Positions 22,146-34,285 are shown, numbered from the stretch's first letter. The stretch: DNA of 64,000 nt from Maniola hyperantus (GCF_902806685.2 NC_048539.1:10676501-10740500), one strand, 5' to 3'. Made by a program: numbers and translations. The notes: generated by a model from the letters alone, not told the origin.

Positions 22146-22193
22146 ATGATCAAATTCCTACTTTTGATATTACTTGCAATCACAACGTGTGGT
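22146..22193 (+). CDS. Candidate first coding exon of a secreted protein
   Basis: From the ATG the frame reads MIKFLLLILLAITTCG. This is a textbook signal peptide: one lysine, then a Leu/Ile core, then small residues. A strong splice donor GTAAGTA follows at 22194, in phase 0. About 40 bases upstream, ATCAGTATGG at 22106-22115 fits the arthropod initiator (TCAGT), which would give a short 5' UTR. Insect secreted proteins often have such a short first exon. Against it, the exon is only 16 codons. I found no convincing second exon; an acceptor-like CAACTACAG at 22328-22336 is followed by an open but unrecognised stretch. Coding status is a guess from signal-peptide shape plus donor. Chance sequence is the alternative. 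Confidence 0.35.
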
Positions 22194-22199
22194 GTAAGT

Positions 22200-25100
22200 A
22201 ATAGGTACTCTTTGTACTACTTCACTATAAAAACAAGCAATTGAGATACAAACTATTGTTGTAAGTACCTACTGACTTACGGTCACTTATTAATACTTAT
22301 TACTACTGATATAATTTTTGCCCATCACGCAACTACAGCAACAGTTACCCCTGCCGTCAACAAACTTCGCTCGTCTGAAAGAATCAGTAGCAAAATTACC
22401 AACTCGTTATCTACCATTTACTTACAATACTTTCCCATGTGGGTTCTTCCTTTTCTCTCTATATAAAAATCTATCTGTGAAAACTTTTAATTGGTTTTAC
22501 TTTACGTGACTTTATCTTATCTGTGAGTTTTCTTGCTGAAAGACGATGTCTGCGCCAATGTATTTCTACTAATTAAAGATTAGATGTGAACGGATGTCTT
22601 CTGAAATAACTTCCAATTAATTGAGCAATACTGTCATGCATGTCTCATTTCATCTTCATCCATGTGTACAGCACTAGATCAACTCAGCTTGTGGTTAAAC
22701 AATCTGCTTAGAGATTTATAGATAAACGTAGTGTTTATATACTCTTTGGATGCGGCAGTAGCCGCATTGTCAGTCGGTTTGATGTGTACCGAATTACGCG
22801 GTATGTACCAAAAGTATATTTTATCTATCTGTGTATTTTAAATGTACTCAATTTTAAATGTACTGAATTTCCGTGATCAATAAATTAAAAATAAACCTGT
22901 TTTAATGTGCGATTTCTGAAAGCGTACCTACAGCAATTTTGGTTTACATAAACTGCCATATTCAGAAATTACTCATTAAAATACAGTTGCTTGGTCAACT
23001 TTTGGGTACATTGTAATACCTATTATCCGAAAAGAGCTGCACCTTAAAAGATACGGCCGTAGACAACCTTGCTAATGTTGTGATTATAGTCCCACCGATG
23101 TCGAATGAGAAAAACAACAACTATTCTGTTAAATATAATCATTGCTACTTCAAAAGAAAAATTGAAAAATCAACAACAGCTAACTACAGAATATTAGATA
23201 TCAACTTGTTTACATTGTTCGTATATATATTCGTTTTAGTGTAGCGCTTTAACTATACGATGGCTAGTCTTGAAAATATTCCTGCTGATCCAATATATAT
23301 AATAATATATTCTAAAAGCCGTTGAAGACGATATTCGAAGGGCGTATTGTTTACTTATCAGTAGATACAGGGTGCTGGGGCTTATCAAACTAGAACAAGT
23401 TGTTTGTAACAAATGTTTGCGCATTCATGCATTATCCATACACAATAAACGAGCTCAGCCGGCCCATGAGTATACGCTTTATTGTCACAGCTGGTGATAC
23501 CGAGGGAGCTGGTTGTGAATTTACTTATTAGGTATACGTATTTTATATTAATAGAATTTTCATCGTTGATAGAACAGGACAGGTTAATTATTATTCATCA
23601 TACACAAATAACATCTATTTTTTTTATGATTTGAAAAAATAAGGCCAGTGCTTAGATTTTATACCAACATATTTTTTTATTACTTGTTTATTTTAAATAA
23701 AATCGTAGCACAATTATTAGCATTCACAGCTTTTTATAAGCGGTAGTTTTTTTTATAAGAAGACTTTAATTACTAACATGGTGGTGGATGGTTTTGAGAT
23801 TAAATCTGGCTCATGTATTTAAATTTATTACCACCAGCTCCCTTGGCCGATTCGAAAAAGAGCCAATATTGAAAAGGTTTCAGGCCACGTTATTAATTTA
23901 GAAACTTCCCTTAACTTTTAAGGGCTTCGGGTAGCGGGGCACTCGACCGATACAACGGATAAAAAAATTCGATATGCTGAAAGTTTTGATGTATCTACAT
24001 AACTCGGAAGGAAAGCTTTTCCGCTACGTATATTATTTGGTGCGACGTGATATTGAAACGGATAAATAAATAACTGGACAAGTGCGAGTTGAACTCGCGT
24101 GGAGATGGTTCCGTACGACGAATATATAAGTTTCTATGTACAATATTGAGAAATTTATGTTATTTTAAGACCATTAACCTCTTCTAGGTTTTTCTTTTAA
24201 TTTAAGGGGGAGAGGAAAAGAAGAGGGGGGGTTAGTAAAATGTTTGATATAAGCCAGAACGAAGCATATTATACTGTTAACATAGTACCATCTGCTAACT
24301 GAACCGCCTGCGACGTGCACTTTAGTCTGCTTTTGTAAGAAATAGTGTAATATTTGCTGACGTCTTTTTCCCGTGGTGGAAAAATAACTTCATAACATAG
24401 GAGTAAAATGCAGAAACAAAGTTATTCGTTTTATAAAAGCATTTTACAGTTAGGTGCATCATAAAAATAATAGACAATTAAACCTATATCCAATTTATTT
24501 CTGGAGTAATCAAATCAATTTTGAATAGAATTTAAAAAAACTTAAACATACCTACCTCACTCTCCGTACTTATACTTACTTTTCTTTTTTATTCTTGTCC
24601 TTTTAAAGTATTGTAGTAAAAAATAAATAAAACGTAAAATCTCTGACAGGATAAAAAGATTGAGCTTTTACGATTTTCCAAGTTAGTAGTCACACACCCA
24701 CCTAGGTCCTGGATATACCTACGGCTACGATTGCCTCACATTTAAACTAAAACATAAACATAAAGCTAAATTGTCATTCCATTCTGTCGCATTCTAGTCC
24801 CTAAATTGTAGTAAAAATACAGCACTAGTACGCGTGATAAAAATACGAATACGCGTGCGCAATGCAGTTAAAATTCAACTTTTATAGGTTAAAAAATAAG
24901 TTCGCAAATAAAAACGGTGAACAAAGTCATCGTGGAGTTCATGCAGCATGAAATTGTGCACATAGCGCGAGGAAAAAATACGGCTTTTCCGGACCTTTCG
25001 ATAAATAATAATAAAAAAGGTATATTTTTATTCATATATTTTTGTAATAGTGTCGGTTTGGTGCAAAAATAATATTTCAACTATTTATAATATTAATCTA

Positions 25101-25303
25101 TAGGAAAAATAAACACCTATATTTCTATACACTTCTAACAATATTGTGCAAAATGCAATATTTTTTCTAGAGAATTAATATTTGGGAGATCTGTGGTAGC
25201 GCTACACTGGCGTAGCATTCAATGTAGCGAATCAGCTACGCAATGAAAGAATACGAATAAGAATTCATATAGGTACCTACCTAATATTATAGGACGGTAA
25301 ACG
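22200..25303. other. Gene-free AT-rich stretch
   Basis: No supportable gene lies in these 3.1 kb. A 63-codon frame at 22318-22509 overlaps the region where a second exon might lie. A family D 3'-end scrap on the minus strand (AAGTGCGAGTTGAACTCGCG, GGTTCCGTACGACG) is at about 24074-24122. An AGGGGGAGAGGAAAAGAAGA purine run is at about 24205-24235. Confidence 0.4.
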
Positions 25304-25414
25304 AAAAGTGTGTGAAGTTTGCCAATCTTCACTTGACCAGCGTGGTAGTCAGTCTAAGAGGAGGCCCGTCTTCAGTAGTGGGCTGGCGATGTGTTAAGAT
25401 GATGCTAATGATGA
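25304..25414 (+). mobile_element. SINE1 3' fragment
   Basis: GTGTGTGAAGTTTGCCAATC, GACCAGCGTGGTAGTCAGTC and GTAGTGGGCTGGCGATGTGT correspond to the last third of SINE1. The tail is GATGATGCTAATGATGA. Confidence 0.65.
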
Positions 25415-25584
25415 CCTATATTGTATGTGATTATTTTGTTATCATTAATTGATTATTATACGATATTACACACAACTATGGTATTTACCAATTCAGTTGG
25501 TATTATCAGTATGGCGACCTATAACTTCTTACCCTGATTGCACCAGTTTTAAGATACGTTGCAATTAACACAACTTCATTACCC

Positions 25585-25825
25585 CTATTATAAATGCGAA
25601 AATGTGTTTGTTTGTTAGTTTGGTGGTTTATTGGTTTGTGGGTTTGTTGGTTTATCCCCCAATCACGTCACAACGGAGCAACGGATCAACATGATTTTTT
25701 GCAAGGATATAGTTAAAGACCAGGAGAGGGACATAGGCTACTTTTTATCCCGGAAAATTAAAAAGTTTCCACGAGATTTTCAAACACTTAAATCCACGAA
25801 ATCGCGGGCATCTGCTAGTAATTAT
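25585..25825 (-). repeat. Dispersed repeat family A, A' subtype, minus copy
   Basis: Read from the right: CTAGCAGATGCCCGCGATTT, CGTGGATTTAAGTG, AATCTCGTGGAAAC, GGGATAAAAAGTAGCCTATG, then a TTGTTGGTTTATTGGTTTG-type tail (as its complement) and CATTTATAAT. The 73-codon plus frame inside it is a by-product. Confidence 0.6.
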
Positions 25826-26394
25826 ATAATTTTACCTAATATCAGCTCGTAAATAACAGATATTAATCAAATAATGCAAACAACATTAAAATTAGGATTT
25901 AATGGGATAAGTTTAAATAGAACTTCTCGAACGCCAGATGCGACCGTGAACTTTCTAATGAAAATGTATAGCAGTTGTGTAGAATATTATAGAGAGGAGA
26001 ATATAAACAAACTGCAACTGTAACAGCTTGGTAGACGCATATTATTATAATTGAAACTTTTCCATCAAACTTTCATTCCCTATTTTACCACCCTTGAGGG
26101 AAGATTTTCCAAAATAACTTATAATTATATTTAAAATGATATTTTACAAACGGATCTAGAAGTCGAAAAATGATGTTCCCACATCCACAGTATTTTTAAA
26201 AGACCTATTCAACGATACACCACACTATGAAAAAAATCATCCCCACTTTACATGTTTAGGGGAGCTACCTTAAAAAAATATTTATCACAATTTTATTTCA
26301 CCACTTTGTCGGTGTGATTAATAATTATACCTTAGAATAACAACACGAATTTATGCCCATGCCAAATTACGGATTTCTAGCACTAATAGTCTCT

Positions 26395-26476
26395 GAGATT
26401 AAACGAGGACGGACTGACAGACGGACGGACATGGCGAAACTATAAGGGTTCCTTGTTTACTACGGAACCCTAAAAA
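26395..26476 (-). repeat. Family D-like repeat end, minus copy
   Basis: Read from the right: CTTTTTAGGGTTCCGTAGTA, AACAAGGAACCCTTATAGTT, then a GTCCGTCCGTCTGTCAGTCC run. Upstream similarity to family D fades; related sequence may extend left to about 26100. It abuts the family B copy at 26477. Confidence 0.5.
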
Positions 26477-26674
26477 GCTGACTGTTGACTGATCTATCAA
26501 CGCACAGGTCAAACTACTGCACGGATCGGGCTGAAATTTGGCGCACAGATACCTACCTATTATGACTTAGACGTTCGCTATGAAAGGATTTTTGAAAATT
26601 CAACCTCTAAGGGGGTGAAATAGGGATTTGAAATTTATATGGTCCACGCGAGGACGCAGGAATAAGCTAGTCTA
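26477..26674 (-). repeat. Dispersed repeat family B, minus copy
   Basis: Read from the right: CTAGCTTATTCCTGCGTCCT, then CCCTATTTCACCCCCTTAGA, ATTTTCAAAAATCCTTTCAT, GCCAAATTTCAGCCCGATCC and GTGCGTTGATAGATCAGTCA. Confidence 0.65.
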
Positions 26675-27398
26675 CTCATAAAAATTTAAAAAGTTATAAG
26701 CGACTACACAGATGTAACATGCGCGGCGACTTTGCTTTATTCCGACGAGACATAATAATTTTCCATTTCATCAAAAAAACACTCATAAGGTAAAATATAT
26801 TTTTTCTCTTTTAATCGCCACCATTCCGTTCAACACAACAATCTTAACGCTAAGTTGATATGGTTGGTTTTTGTGATCCGGGTGGAGCCTCGGTGTATAT
26901 TATCTATAGCTGCGTTTGTACAGATGACTGTGGACGATTTTTGCATCTGAATTTGTAGGTGATGTTGTATCTAAGGTAGTTAATAAATCAATGACTACGT
27001 CAATCACATCATAGCCTCTATTCATTCTCATATAAATCTTTGTACTAAGTACTCCTCGCGGGTACGTAAGCACCGCCCTTACGCATTCATGACCTACATA
27101 AAACGTGTACTTCGTGATGTTTTCATGCGGCGAGGCGTATTGTGCCGTTGAAAGGGAAATTCTATACAGCGCTTATCGCGAAGGTCAAAATCATTAACTT
27201 TCGTGCAGTTTTCATGGTAACAAACTATTGTGTTTTAAAAAACCAAGTCATATAAACCGTGAAAACGGTGGTAGTTCGTGTTACTAATACAAAAGCTAAA
27301 ACGAATCGTAGGTACTAATAGGAAGTATAGTAATCGTGAAGATTGTATTTGCTTAGACTTTTGAGGTAAAGCATGACGTAGCATTTCATATATGTGTA
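26675..27398. other. Unassigned DNA
   Basis: I support no gene or repeat here. Confidence 0.4.
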
Positions 27399-27544
27399 AG
27401 TACGCGACAGGTTGAGATGGCTATCGGGGTATGAGGCGGGGGGACGCCCCGCAGACCCGCGCTCACCGCACCGGGTTAGCGGAAGCTGTGCAGGTGTGCG
27501 GGGCGTTCCCTCCCCGATTGCAATCTAGACCTGTCGCGTATATA
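27399..27544 (+). mobile_element. GC-rich hairpin MITE-like element, copy 4
   Basis: The left arm AGTACGCGACAGGTTGAGAT and the right arm ATCTAGACCTGTCGCGTATA are inverted repeats. Internal arms are GGGGGGACGCCCCGCAGACC and GCAGGTGTGCGGGGCGTTCC. Same orientation as copy 1. Confidence 0.8.
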
Positions 27545-27744
27545 TAGGTATATTCAAAAATGAAAAAAATCCACAAGCGATAAAATATAAGAACTGTGAA
27601 TTGATATTGCGGGTACCAATGACTGATTTCCGGATTCTAAAGCCCGAATTATAAATTGGATTATGAATGGTTTGTAAAATAAATCTAGTTAATTTAAAAG
27701 TTTTTATAATTATAATCTATAATATACTTGTTATGGCGACCTCT

Positions 27745-27903
27745 CCATCGGAAAGCGCAGCGTTGGAAGATCCCCACTATGTGGACGGACGACATCAAGC
27801 GAGTCGCACGGAGCCGCTGGGCTCAGGTGGCGCAGGCGTGTGGAAGTCCTTACAAGAGAATTGTCCAATAGTGGACATCTATCGGTTGTTGATGATGATG
27901 ATG
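27745..27903 (+). pseudogene. LINE ORF C-terminal relic with (TGA)n tail
   Basis: In one frame this reads WTDDIKRVARSRWAQVAQAC, then GSPYKRIVQ, a stop, WTSIGC and then TGATGATGATGA. The WTDDI/K, SRW..VAQ and final QQWTSIG blocks are typical of the C-terminal end of RTE-like non-LTR polymerases in insects. The TGATGA run is the characteristic 3' tail. An in-frame TAG and the lack of upstream sequence show a dead, 5'-truncated copy. A shorter relative is at 29096-29178. Confidence 0.7.
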
Positions 27904-28341
27904 ACTTGTTATCTAACCTTACTGGCACTATGTGAAAATGACTTTCTTCACCTCCTTTAGATGTAATTGTAATTTGCAACGTAAAGCTCTTCAGTTCCGT
28001 TACCAGGATTCTCTGTTATCCAATAAAGTCTCAGGTATTTATAACCATTATCACAATATTGCATCGCTATTACGGAGTGACTTCATAATTTCTCACTTGC
28101 GGTGGCGTCGGTAAACAAAGTGCGCTGTAACGTTCAATTAAGGTCAATTTCGTACAAGTGCTGATGGGTAGATGGGTAGGCAAGTACGCGTCAAGTATTG
28201 AGTACATAAACGGGTAGTCTTCGTTTGCGCTTAGAGAGGGGGTGGCGTAGTTATATCATGCGATAAACTTTTCTAAAATAGAAAAAAGTATCCTGCAGTT
28301 TAACTTAACATATTACCTATGTAAAAATCAAAACCTCTCAA
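27904..28341. other. Unassigned DNA, diverged relative of the 13.5/14.1-kb repeat
   Basis: Between about 28090 and 28275 the motif order (AACAAAGTGCG, ATTAAGGTCAATTT, GAGAGGGGGTGGCGTAG, ATGCGATAAA) echoes the direct repeats at 13545 and 14103. Similarity is weak. Confidence 0.3.
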
Positions 28342-28412
28342 AAAAAGAGAATCTTTCAGCTTTCATAAGATAACGAAGGTCTGGCACGAGCTGGCTCCCT
28401 CTCCATTAGGAA
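28342..28412 (-). repeat. Single terminal-repeat fragment of the 57.9-kb element
   Basis: On the minus strand it reads GAGCCAGCTCGTGCCAGACC, then TTCGTTATCTTATGAAAGCT and GAAAGATTCTC. This matches the outer terminal inverted repeats at 57869 and 59281. The rest of the element is absent. Confidence 0.55.
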
Positions 28413-28899
28413 CCTTCTAACAAAACGTCGACGCTTCGACGTTACTGGCAGGCGTCAAAAGTTAGTACATTCGAAGCAGGTAGTCCTAAAGTAGGCCTGT
28501 TTTTCTTTGATTTTACATCACCATAGATAGCCTAATATTTGACGTATCGTCGATTCAGGATCAAACCATTAGTTCCCTCACTCTAGATCACTCTGCCACT
28601 GGTCCCATACGCGCTTAACGCTTAACAGTTTCCTCGACTGTGCTAAGTGTCAAGTGTAGTTAAACGCTGCTTAATTAACGCAATTATTTTATCTTGTCGT
28701 AACTAGGCCGCATATCTCTCGCTATGACATATCGTGCACTGTATCGTGATAATAGGAGCTTAGGGGATTGATGTCAATGGAGTGTGATGTTCGGTTTCAC
28801 GCTACGATCCGCTGGGCTCACGAAACTTACCTACAAAATGTATTTCCGATACACCAACTTACTACTCTGTTTATTGGACATCCTCTATGTTTTCATATC
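28413..28899. other. Unassigned DNA
   Basis: I see no gene. ACGTCGACGCTTCGACG-like self-complementary DNA is at 28424-28445. Confidence 0.4.
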
Positions 28900-29082
28900 A
28901 GCCCGTGACTATAACCGCGTGGATTTAGTTGGGAACTCTTTGATTTTCCCAGATAAGAAGTAGGTTATGCCCCTCTCCAGGTTTTTAACTGTATACTCAT
29001 ACGAAAATTCTCGTCGATCTTTTGCACCGTTGCGATATGATTGAAGGACAAACCAACAAACTAATAAACAAACACACTTTTT
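28900..29082 (+). repeat. Dispersed repeat family A, A' subtype
   Basis: CAGCCCGTGACTATAACCGC, GTGGATTTAGTTGGGAACTC, CCCCTCTCCAGGTTTTTAAC and ACAAACCAACAAACTAATAA are seen in family order. The poly-(CAAA)-like tail runs straight into the LINE scrap at 29096. Confidence 0.6.
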
Positions 29083-29095
29083 CAGGCGGCGTAAG

Positions 29096-29178
29096 ACCGT
29101 GGCGTGTGGAAGTCCCTACAAGAGACCTATGTCTAGCAGTGGGCGTCTATCGGTTGATGATGATGATGATGATGATAC
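29096..29178 (+). pseudogene. LINE 3' scrap with (TGA)n tail
   Basis: One frame gives WKSLQETYV, a stop, QWASIG, then TGATGATGATGATGATGA. This equals the last codons and tail of the relic at 27745-27903. Only ~80 bp survive. Confidence 0.6.
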
Positions 29179-32100
29179 AACAACAGCAAGTGATAGGCCT
29201 TCTTTACAAGCTCTCCCTAGGTCATGGACTCTATCACCGCGATTGGTTCGGTCAACCAACTCTATACCGAGCTGACCAAAAGCAGTAGACTACGTCACCT
29301 TCCTGCAGACTTCAAACCTTTACAAAGAAAAGTTATAAAAAAGACTGCATTCTTCCGGAATAACCAACTCTTAGTTATAAAATGTGATGTATGGTACAAT
29401 TTAAGAAATAAAAGTTTTTTCTTTCATTCTTCTCCATTTGTATGTATCGATTCTTAGGTTGCTTCTTATAAGTACGTATTCGCAACGCCGAGGTTTTATA
29501 TTAAATAAATTTTCTCGAAATTCTTCCTCAAAGAAATAAAAATAGGGCAATATACAAAAACGACTCAGTATAAAACTGCCTGTAAAATAGAATTTTCAAT
29601 TCTAACTTTATGGTATATACGGGGAACGGAGAGCGTCATAAAGTTCTTGGCAAGATCGCGGAATTTCTACGATTCCGTAATATTGGATTGGGTTTACGTT
29701 TTAGAAGATTGAGATTTAAATTCCTTAATAATTCCTTAGTAATTCCTTAATTATTTTTTTAATAATTAATTTAAATATCCGAACAAGTAGGTACCTAAGT
29801 AATAAATAGAACTACATCATCACTTATCATTAGTTTTATTTTTTTATTTTATTCGGTCACGTACCTAATTTAATTTAGGAAATAAGCGTAAATAAACCCA
29901 CACATTAGATTAACTAATATGCTGGAGCGACTCATAAAGTGTTTTCGTAGTAGGAACTAATATATAAACAACATCATCACATACGCTGGTTACATGTAGA
30001 GTAAATAAAGCAATTCAAACACCATCCACGTAATGGGAACGTAGAGGGTGTACTAATAAACTACCTAAGTGCGTAGTTACTTTGCGACGCGGGCGCGGGC
30101 GTCTATACCGCAGAAGATATAATAGTGACATTACTAGGAACATAATAGGTACAGTATGCAGAGACAAAGTCGTCCGACGCCCGACGCCTTTGATATCGTG
30201 GTAAATGACGATCACGACTACCCTTCAACTTAGGGACCTAACTACGTAGGCCAGTTCGGCTCGCTCCTTCGTCCGGCACTTACCGCACGATTTGGTAAGT
30301 TTTGAAAGGGGCGTCTTAGCCTGACAAACTATGTTATATTTTTGTGTTTATCTTAGGTTACTAGGACATAAAGTATGTATATATTTTTATTGTTCAATAA
30401 TAATAAAGACAATTTCAAAACAAAACAACTAAACTTACGGCACGATTGCTCTGTATGTATTTAACATAATAGGTATGTATATTTATTCTGTGACATAAGT
30501 CTGCTGTAGGTACTGGTAGAGCAGTTATCCCTTCATGACCTTTTGGGGAAATAAAGTGAAATGAACAAAACTATTTCTAAGTTTTCTCCGCAAGCGAGAT
30601 CTTTGTATTTGTTGTGTTTACAGAATAGGCTTCCTAACTTTGATGTTTAGGAGGTTTAAAGTTTTAAAGTATAAGGTTTCAAAGCTAGTGGACAGCTCGT
30701 AACGGAGATGAGACTTGGACAATGAAAGTTTGAGTATACCTAAATTGACGACACAACAATAACTTACAGTCGCTTAGTTATTTTTATATGGGTCCCTGAC
30801 CTGCAACAAAATGATTTTATTTAATTTTTTTAATGGTTGGACAACTAAATAATAAACAATTATTTTATTTAGGATTTATAACGAGAAGCGAGTGTATAGT
30901 TAAATAGGACAGTTTTGTCGCTGCGCTATGAGACAGTGTGCGAGTGTCAGACGAGCGACTTTTATAGCTCTTGTCTATTCATTATTATTGTTTATGCATT
31001 CATTCATACATTCTTGCAACCTACTAAAGACTCTACAAATTAACTGAAATAGATAATATTATATTATGAACACTTCAAGCGTTGAGTTAATAAAACAACG
31101 TTTCAAAGTTTTTCTTCTATTCTGTAATTTTCAGTCCGGAATGTTGACTCACAAACTCATTCATTATATTTACAAAAATAACTCGGTTGGTGATACTGTG
31201 TATTGTCACAGCTGTCCGCTGTGATAATATTTTTGTGAATTCAAAAATCGTTAGGAAAAGAAAAACATCCTGCGCTTTATTTTTTTCATTGGTCAGTGTG
31301 AAACGCAATCAATACGCGGGTTTTTAAAACGCATGCCGTAAGATGTGGGGAACCAATTCCATTGTTTGTTGGAGAGCAATTTCCGTCTATATACAAGAAA
31401 CTACAAGCTCAATTCGTTATTATCCACCGAAACAGACAAATCTATATCGTACAACATGCAGAGTGCGACATGCACAGCACGTCCTCCCACTACCTATACC
31501 AAAGAAGCAGGAAAAGCGAGCAATATACCCATTGCTTTTGGTTTTTAGTAGTTTTGGCTGCCCCTTTAGTAGTGGGAGGACGGTTGGTAAACTTTGTATA
31601 TGCTTTAGACTTATAAGAAGTATATTCGTAATGTGCTGCATACAAATGTAATTTGGTTATCATTTGAATATTAAGCAACAAAACTAAATAGGTAAAACTT
31701 TGTGAACACGTTCTAGAAACTATCTGTATCAGTGATTTGCCAGAAAAGATTTCTGATAAAATATTTAGTTTCAATGATTTACATACAAATCTTTAATTGC
31801 GGGTTTAAATTTATAACCGGATATTTTTGCGGAAATTCAGCAAACCAAAAAAACAGATATTAGTTTCTCGAAATTATCTACAACATTACGTTTGATGGGT
31901 TAGTATTCAAATAAGAAGCAAACTGAGTTTGTATGTAGCGCTCCAGATACATTCCTCTCCTTATTTTTATTCAAACAAGAGGGAGCTATTTAGTAGGTTT
32001 AGCCTCTCAATGGTATATCATTTATGTCCCTTTATAGCCAATAAGTACCTCACTGGAAAATATCACCACGGAACAGGTATTTTTAATATTTACAAGTAAA

Positions 32101-32368
32101 AGTACAATTCCATTTTCATACCACATGTAAGTAACTTTTAATTAAGAAATGTATTCGTTATTTAAAGAGAGTTAATTAAAGTGCCGGATGTGCGATAAAA
32201 AACCGCAAAAAAATCAGTTAATACAACAGTTTTTCAGTTAAGTAAATACTACAACGTTGGCCAGTGAGCTTTTATTTTATTATTTGTGGCATCGTCAGCC
32301 GCGTTGCGGCTTATTTACAAAAAAAGTCAGATAATATAATGATTTAAATAGGACTCCATGAGGACTCC
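29179..32368. other. Gene-free stretch with one unexplained open region
   Basis: No host gene is recognised. A GC-richer patch at 30080-30110 (GCGACGCGGGCGCGGGCGTC) is short. The open frame at 31302-31616 is listed separately. The rest is AT-rich and featureless. Confidence 0.4.
31302..31616 (+). other. Unrecognised open frame with hydrophobic end
   Basis: A frame with no ATG near its start stays open from the base after a TGA (31299-31301) to the TAA at 31614, about 104 codons. It includes GEPIPLFVGEQFPSIYKKLQ and a hydrophobic end FWFLVVLAAPLVVGG, which could cross a membrane. All three plus frames and the minus strand are open over part of it, which argues for unusual composition and against coding. 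An inverted repeat (CGTCCTCCCACTAC at 31480-31493, complement at 31569-31582) lies inside, so this could be a piece of an unknown transposon. I assign no function. Confidence 0.2.
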
Positions 32369-32580
32369 TAAAGGTGGCTCCACACATGCCGCCGGGTTGG
32401 GCCGGCGGCTTTACCGGCGGTATGGAGCCAATTTTTTATATCATTATCGCTGTAGGCCGCAGAAGCCGCAGTATCGCTGTGATTATCGTTAAAGTTAGTG
32501 GCGCTCGGCCCGCGGCAATGCCGGCGAGTAACATCCGCGGCTTTGTTGTGTGCCGCCGGGCTGGTGTGGAGCCACCTTTA
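32369..32580. mobile_element. GC-rich MITE with TA-flanked inverted repeats
   Basis: The ends TAAAGGTGGCTCCACAC and GTGTGGAGCCACCTTTA are exact inverted repeats of 17 bp. Further in, GCCGCCGGGTTGG pairs imperfectly with the right-hand GCCGCCGGGCTGG complement. The TA at each end fits a Tc1/mariner-type target duplication. It is GC-rich in AT-rich DNA and has no transposase. Confidence 0.75.
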
Positions 32581-32690
32581 CGCGCCATTTTAACTATATG
32601 TGTCAAATTTCATGTCAAAAGTACGATTTTTAGTAATCTGACATGTGACAGTAACATGACAGTTGACCCAAAGAGTTAAAATGGCGCGTT
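32580..32690. mobile_element. MITE-like element (GCGCCATTTTAACT type), copy 1
   Basis: ACGCGCCATTTTAACT and AGTTAAAATGGCGCGT are inverted ends. TTTCATGTCAAAAGTAC and GTAACATGACAGTTGACC form weaker inner arms. It shares its border base with the element to the left. A second copy is at 34153-34285. Confidence 0.7.
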
Positions 32691-33402
32691 AGCGGTCATC
32701 TACGGACTATACCTATTGCGATTTTACTGGACGGGATGAACGGGACACAAATGAATATAATAGTATTTTTTAAGTTTTAACACAACGATTCGCATTTATT
32801 TTCACAGTGAAGTAATATTATATGAGCCAAAACCTTTGTACAGTGTTATTTCTGTATCCAACATTAATACTAATATCAGTAATCTCTATAGAGAGACTCG
32901 AGTAAGCTGGATCATTAAAACCAACCTCTATAAAGCTTGCGAGTAATGGGCGAACCACGTTGTTTAATCCTTTTTAATAGCATTTAACTTTTTTTAAAGG
33001 TAAAAGCGACACAAAGCGTGCGATGGGAAGTTGGAACGTTGAGTTCAATCATGAATTCATTGCTTGGTACCTGCAATATCAATTCACCACTAATAGCTCC
33101 TTAGTCCCCATAACTAATTAGTAGCCTACAATATAAAATTAAGGAGTTTAATCTAGAAACTTTTATGAAACTACCTCGCAAACTTTTTGAATTATTATAA
33201 AAATTCAAATCGGTTTAGAAATCTTCGAGAAATAGAAGTACATATCAAAAATACTAGTGACATGTGTAAAAGTGCATCACATAAGAATGACACCTATTTT
33301 TAACTGGGACAGTATGGGGAAATCCGAAAACATAAAGAGACACAGGAAAACTGCCTTAGGAACCAAGGTCTTTTTTTATGAAAACAATTTTAGCAATGTT
33401 AA
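32691..33402. other. Unassigned DNA
   Basis: I see no gene or repeat. Confidence 0.4.
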
Positions 33403-33612
33403 TTTTTAGGGTTCTGTAGTCTGTATTTCAAAAAGACTATATCAAGTTGGGTACTGTACAACAGATTTTTATTTATGCATAATACCCTACAATAACCCTC
33501 TACAATCAAAGTTAGTTTGCAGTTTGTTAACAAAAGTGATTCATACCGTTTTACTTCTGTAGTATCGAACCCTCGGTGCGCTAGTCCAGCTCGCACTTGG
33601 CTGGTTTTTTTT
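33403..33612 (+). repeat. Dispersed repeat family D, internally deleted
   Basis: The beginning (TTTTTAGGGTTCTGTAGTCT) and the end (GAACCCTCGGTGCGCTAGTC, CTCGCACTTGGCTGGTTTTT) are kept, but the middle is reduced to about half its usual length. Confidence 0.6.
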
Positions 33613-34152
33613 TACGAACTTTTTGATTTGACGAAAGAAAATTTGAATTATCTTAAACTTGATTAGAATTACGTTAAACCCTAGTTAAATACCCGGAAAT
33701 TTTTTTGTACTTAGATACTATGCAAAATGGACATCGAATATCCCATCTAATCTACAAAAGTGCTAACCCTAATCCACTCTTTCTAGAAAAATAAAATAAG
33801 TAGGTCAATAGTACATAGCAATTCAATAGGTATAGTATCACTCTGTAACATAGCAATTCCAATTTTCACCACGGTGTGATGTTCGGAACACGTCATAATA
33901 TTCTTGGCGTAAAAGAGATTTCCATTCTTACAATTCTTTACAGGGTTCGCCGTCTATGAAATTATATTTCACAATATATTTCACTTTTCTAAAAGCTAAA
34001 TCTATGTAAATTGTAGCAATACTGACAAACAGAATAAGATGGAAAGTTGGAAAATTGAAAATTGAAGACATTACTTTTAGACGTCACTTATCACCCAGTC
34101 GTGGGTTTTTCATTGACAATGACAAATTGAAGTATAACGCGTAAAATTTAAC

Positions 34153-34285
34153 TCCTCACGCGCCATTTTAACTTTTTGTGTCAAGTTTTATGTCAAAAGC
34201 ACGATTTTAATCCTTATTTTAAAGGTGAGGACTGAGGTACTTTTGACATGACAACTGACCCAAAGAGTTAAAATGGCGCGTGAGG
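34153..34285. mobile_element. MITE-like element (GCGCCATTTTAACT type), copy 2
   Basis: The terminal arms CCTCACGCGCCATTTTAACT and AGTTAAAATGGCGCGTGAGG are exact inverted repeats of 20 bp. The inner arms with TGTCAAAAG/CTTTTGACA also pair. It is cleaner than copy 1. Confidence 0.8.
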
